Part shown: piece after piece, positions 60,446 through 64,000 of the stretch
Layout: the number at the start of each line of letters is the position of its first letter
How positions within the stretch are numbered: the first letter of the stretch is position 1
Assembly (NCBI GenBank): GCA_038093975.1
Contig: JBBPTG010000045.1
Coordinates: 107,985-171,984 of the forward strand
Reading direction: 5' to 3'
DNA: 64,000 nucleotides
Source of the DNA: Chalciporus piperatus
Lineage: Eukaryota; Basidiomycota; Agaricomycetes; Boletales; Boletaceae
The notes under the pieces: generated by a model
Told to the model about the DNA's origin: nothing
The model's database searches: none
What the model saw: the letters and a program-made list of their open reading frames with translations, nothing else
Position numbers and translations under genes: made by a program

Positions 60446-62638
60446 ATGTTGACTTGGACAATCCCCTGTGTTGTTGCCCTCGGCTTTATTGTTATTTTTC
60501 ACGTCGCAAGGCGATACTTCGACAACGTACGTACTAGTGGACAACCTTGCCCATTGCCCCCTGGTCCTCCTGGGATACCGTTCGTCGGAAATGTGATCGG
60601 ATTCAATACCAATGCCCCATGGTTGACATATGCTGAATGGGCGGAGAAATATGGTGAGTTGGCACGTACAGTCGTGTTTCGTTCGCCATCCAGATGAATC
60701 GACGTCCAGGCGACCTGGTTTACACTCGTCTGTTTGGAAATCATATCATAATTATCAACTCCGAGAAAGTCGCCAGGGACTTACTCGAGAATCGTTCACG
60801 GAACTACTCAGATCGTCCCTCCATGGCTACCATTGACCTGTAGGTTCATTTACTTTGTAACCTGGATCAGTCTATGACGAGTCAATTACCAGCTGTGGAT
60901 TAGATTTCAGTTCCGCACTGATGGGTTACGGCGATAGATGGCGACTACACAGGCGTTTCTTCCACCAGACATTTCGGAGCGATGCCTCAATGAGATTCTT
61001 GCCTTTGCAGCATCGCAAGGCTTGTAGTTTCTTGCGACGGCTATTCGATAACCCTGATGGACTCGCCGAACATGTATTTGAGTATGTGACTTCATCAGAT
61101 CAATGTGTAGAGACACTGCAATAACTAAACATCCTTCGCTAGGTATACCACCACTATTATCTTGAATAGTGTCTATGATTACGACGCTACGTCTCGGCAG
61201 GATGAACTTGTTACCGTGATTGCAAAGGTCATTGATATCGTGGTGCCTACTCTGCGCCCAGAGACGGCGATTATCATTGGTATGTTCCCAGCACGTGAGT
61301 AAACCCATCCATGATCCTTGACCAAAAAGACTTCTGAGCATACTCAGTCCTGAAGCTCCCATCATGGTTGCCTGGCATGTCATTCAAGAGAAACATGACC
61401 ATCGCAAAGGAATATTCACAGCAGTACATCGAGAAGCCGTTCGCATATGGCCTGCATAGAATGGTGAGATTCACGTCCGTCTTCTCCCATGACAAATTTA
61501 CAGTCAATTGAAAGACAAAGGGTACTATGTCACCGTCAATGGTATACGACGCCCTGCGTAATATCGAGGAACGAGGCGATTCAGCGGACGAAATATGGAT
61601 GAAAGCACTTAAGGACGCAGCTGCTACCGGCTTTCTGGGTGGGCCAAATATATCTCGCTGAATCCTTCTCTCATTCACTTTTGTAAACACTTTAGCTGCA
61701 GCGGAGACGGTATGTGACCATTTCTTGCTCAAGCATCATAATCCTCAATAGCTCATGGGCCAACCAGTCAAACATGGTTCTAATGACATTCTTCCTGATG
61801 ATGGTAGTGACTCCGGAAGTGCAGGCGAAGGCTCAAGCGCAGATAGATGCCATCGTCGGTAGCGACAGATTGCCAGACATCAAGGATCGTCCCTCCTTGC
61901 CATATGTAGATGCTGTCCTTCGGGAAACGCTCAGATACAGCCCTGTAGTACCACTTTGTGAGTCATGCTACCGTTTCCGAGTCTCCTGTTCTCTCATTGA
62001 TGTCTCGCGACAACAAGCACTTCCTCATGCTGCCGTGGACGATGATGTCTACGCGGGATTTCACATTCCAAAGGGTAACTTATTGGCAGCCTCCTTGAGT
62101 TATCCAGCATACGTTGACACGCGTTTCCAGGCGCTATCCTTATTGCAAACCTTTGGTGAGTAGTGTGCTTTCCACTGTGTAATCGATTCTTGATGCGTCG
62201 CCGGGTATTCGCAGGTCGATGGCTCACGACGAAGTTAAGTACCCCAACCCGCACAAGTTCACCCCTGAGCGATTCCTCGATGACGACGGTTTGCTCAAAC
62301 CATACACCACGGAACATCTCACTTACGGATTCGGCCGCCGGATCTGCGTCGGCAGATACTTTGCTGACACCTCATTGTGGTCTGTCATCGCTAAGTTTCT
62401 AGCTGTCTTCAAGATTCTAAACCCCGTGGACGAGAACGGGGTAGAAATCCGTGTTGAGCCGAAATTCACCGGCGGAGTCGCTGTGTAAGTGGTAAATTGA
62501 ATTTGTACTTGATATCATCTGACCATCGTGAATGTTGTGTGCAGACATCCTCTTCCCTTCGGATCTCGAATCCTGCCTAGGAAACCAGGCATGGATATCG
62601 AGGCATTAGAAGAGCTTATTGCCGCTAGCACAATGTAG
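60446..62638 (+). CDS. Cytochrome P450, copy 3
   Basis: Twelve exons (60446-60653, 60710-60839, 60893-61081, 61143-61294, 61348-61463, 61521-61638, 61696-61709, 61768-61957, 62018-62074, 62131-62155, 62215-62484, 62545-62638) encode 520 aa. The membrane anchor, PLPPGPPGIPFVGN, GDRWRLHRRFF, VLRETLRY, FTPERFL and FGFGRRICVG are intact. The 14-nt exon 7 encodes AAAET instead of the AGxET of the other copies, so the conserved I-helix glycine is replaced by alanine while the acid-threonine pair remains. The ATG at 60446 begins MLTWTIPCVVALG. The reading frame is open upstream from a GTG at 60416, but only the internal ATG aligns with the paralogues. It lies between copies 2 and 4, all head to tail. 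Confidence 0.92.
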
Positions 62639-63265
62639 GCAGCGTAGGAAGGCTGGACCCGTCGTTTTCCAAGCTTTGTATGTTCGATTTTCCTCGTTCA
62701 ATTGACCTTGATAACCCCCCGAGATGGTGGGTTTGAATGTATTTCCGGCCAATCATCAGCGAATGTCAATTGGAACAGAATCCCACGTCAGTTGGGCTAG
62801 CCTGCGTTCAAGTTAGGTCCCCAAGCCAAGAACGGAGATACTCACATATTAAGGGGAGCCTGATGGTGAGTAAGGGTGGCAAGCGTTTTCCACGATTGGC
62901 TTGATGTTGGAACCTGTCGGATAGAGTTGCGTTGCCCGTCTGATCATGCCTCAGCGAGAGATATTCCGGCAGTGCACACTGTGGTAAATGGGCAGAAAAC
63001 TATCAGCCGCCGTTTTTCGGGAGAGAATCTGGACGGATGACTGCCAGCTGCGTGAGTTTCCGGTTTACGACCACACATTCAGATGTTGACAGTCAGTGGC
63101 GTTGGCAACTGCCAATCACATTCAGGGTTGCGCATACGTTACGATTATCATTTCGACGATTCCGAGTCCGTCGAGTGAGATAACATCTCGTGTCTGACTT
63201 GGAAGTCGTATTACAGATAAGAACGTCAGATTTGCTCACAGGTCCGCGATCATTATTGACCCACA
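62639..63265. other. Intergenic region between P450 copies 3 and 4
   Basis: The 627-bp spacer should contain the terminator of copy 3 and the promoter of copy 4. No ORF or repeat of note was seen. Confidence 0.35.
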
Positions 63266-64000
63266 ATGTCCAACTGGACAACCATATGTGCTGTTGCCCT
63301 CGGCTGCGTTGTGGTTCTGGACGTGACGAGAAGACACCTTACCAAGGCGAGATATAGGACCTCTCACCCGCTGCCACCTGGTCCTCCCGGGCTACCAATC
63401 ATCGGGAACGTCATCGGAATTGACGCAAACGCCCCATGGGTGACATACGCTCAGTGGGCAAAAACGTATGGTTCGTCACCGCCTAAAGACGAATCGATTG
63501 ATTCTCCCATCTTAATGATTTCACAGGCGATCTAGTTTATACCCGTCTTTTAGGCAACGAGATCATCGTCATTAACTCCGAATCAGTAGCAAAGGAATTG
63601 CTAGAGAAGCGTTCTTGGAACTACTCAGACAGGCCATTCATGATCATCAACGAACAGTGAGTCACTTTTCCTCGTGTCACAGTGATGCTCAGACGACGTA
63701 TCGATCTTAGTTGTGGTGTGGACTTCAGCTCTGCCATGATGCCTTATGGTGACAGATGGCGATTGCATCGGCGCTTTTTCCACCAAACATTCCGGAGCGA
63801 GGCTGTACACAGATTCGTGCCTTTGCAACATCGCAAGGCTTGTCAATTTCTACAGCGTCTACTCGAGGCCCCGGATCAGCTCTCTGAACATGTGTTTGAG
63901 TACGTGGCTTGGTTCAATCTGGAGCGATGGTAACCGCTGGTCGTACTGGTCGCTGTTCACCAGATATACGACATCTATCACATTGAAAAGCGTTTACGAC
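63266..64000 (+). CDS. Cytochrome P450, copy 4 (3' end outside window)
   Basis: Exons 63266-63470, 63527-63656, 63711-63899 and 63964-64000 are visible; the gene runs off the right edge in the fourth exon. Encoded so far are the anchor, PLPPGPPGLPIIGNVIG, GDLVYTRLLGNEIIVINSES, and the helix C block MMPYGDRWRLHRRFFHQTF. Exon lengths 205, 130 and 189 equal those of copy 2. The catalytic I-helix, ExxR and haem loop would lie to the right and cannot be checked. The start at 63266 is the first ATG and matches the paralogues. Confidence 0.9.

Noticed and set aside
45381..64000. Interpretation as a horizontally transferred bacterial island
   Set aside because: Every gene is intron-rich with fungal splice signals and membrane-anchored eukaryotic P450 architecture.

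Overview
The window looks like a chromosome piece from a filamentous basidiomycete, most likely an agaricomycete. Genes are intron-rich, with introns mostly 44-65 nt and GT-AG ends (two are GC-AG). The gene content fits: a CCL2-type beta-trefoil lectin, a DUF7729 surface protein, F-box/LRR genes and tandem P450s of agaricomycete style. I saw no prokaryotic, organellar or CRISPR-like features. Exon models were spliced by hand from the sequence. For every complete multi-exon gene the exon lengths sum to a multiple of three without internal stops.

Bases 1-32,200 are mainly housekeeping. They hold the 3' end of a PH-domain gene (1-504, +), the PP1 phosphatase catalytic subunit (943-2523, +), a sugar-porter MFS transporter (5260-7214, -), the selective-autophagy scaffold Atg11 in 15 exons (8420-13199, -), a DUF1769/Duc1-like protein (13389-14652, -), a DUF7729 surface protein (15506-16767, -), a short-chain dehydrogenase (18131-19092, -), a CCL2-like lectin (19560-20136, -), the DEAD-box decapping activator Dhh1 (22298-23931, -), a decayed F-box/LRR gene (about 25100-26131, -), two small single-pass membrane proteins in tandem (26274-27428, +), the ribosome-biogenesis WD protein Pwp2 (27635-30539, -) and an unrecognised conserved-looking protein (31005-32170, -).

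Bases 32,200-45,380 are gene-poor: a 134-bp MITE-like element, one small membrane ORF, about 8.6 kb with no confident gene, a run of inverted repeats, and one single-exon F-box gene (42537-43907, -).

Bases 45,381-64,000 form a specialised-metabolism-like block: two paralogous GT32 glycosyltransferases (+), four paralogous cytochrome P450s (one -, three +, the last cut by the window edge) and a multidrug-type MFS transporter with a very long cytoplasmic loop (-). The P450s share nearly identical exon lengths, including a 14-nt microexon in two of them, so they are products of local duplication. A second MITE-like element with near-perfect 27-bp inverted ends sits between the inverted P450 and the second GT32. 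Oxidation, glycosylation and export of one small molecule is a reasonable inference for this block, but nothing in the sequence names a substrate and no backbone synthase is visible.
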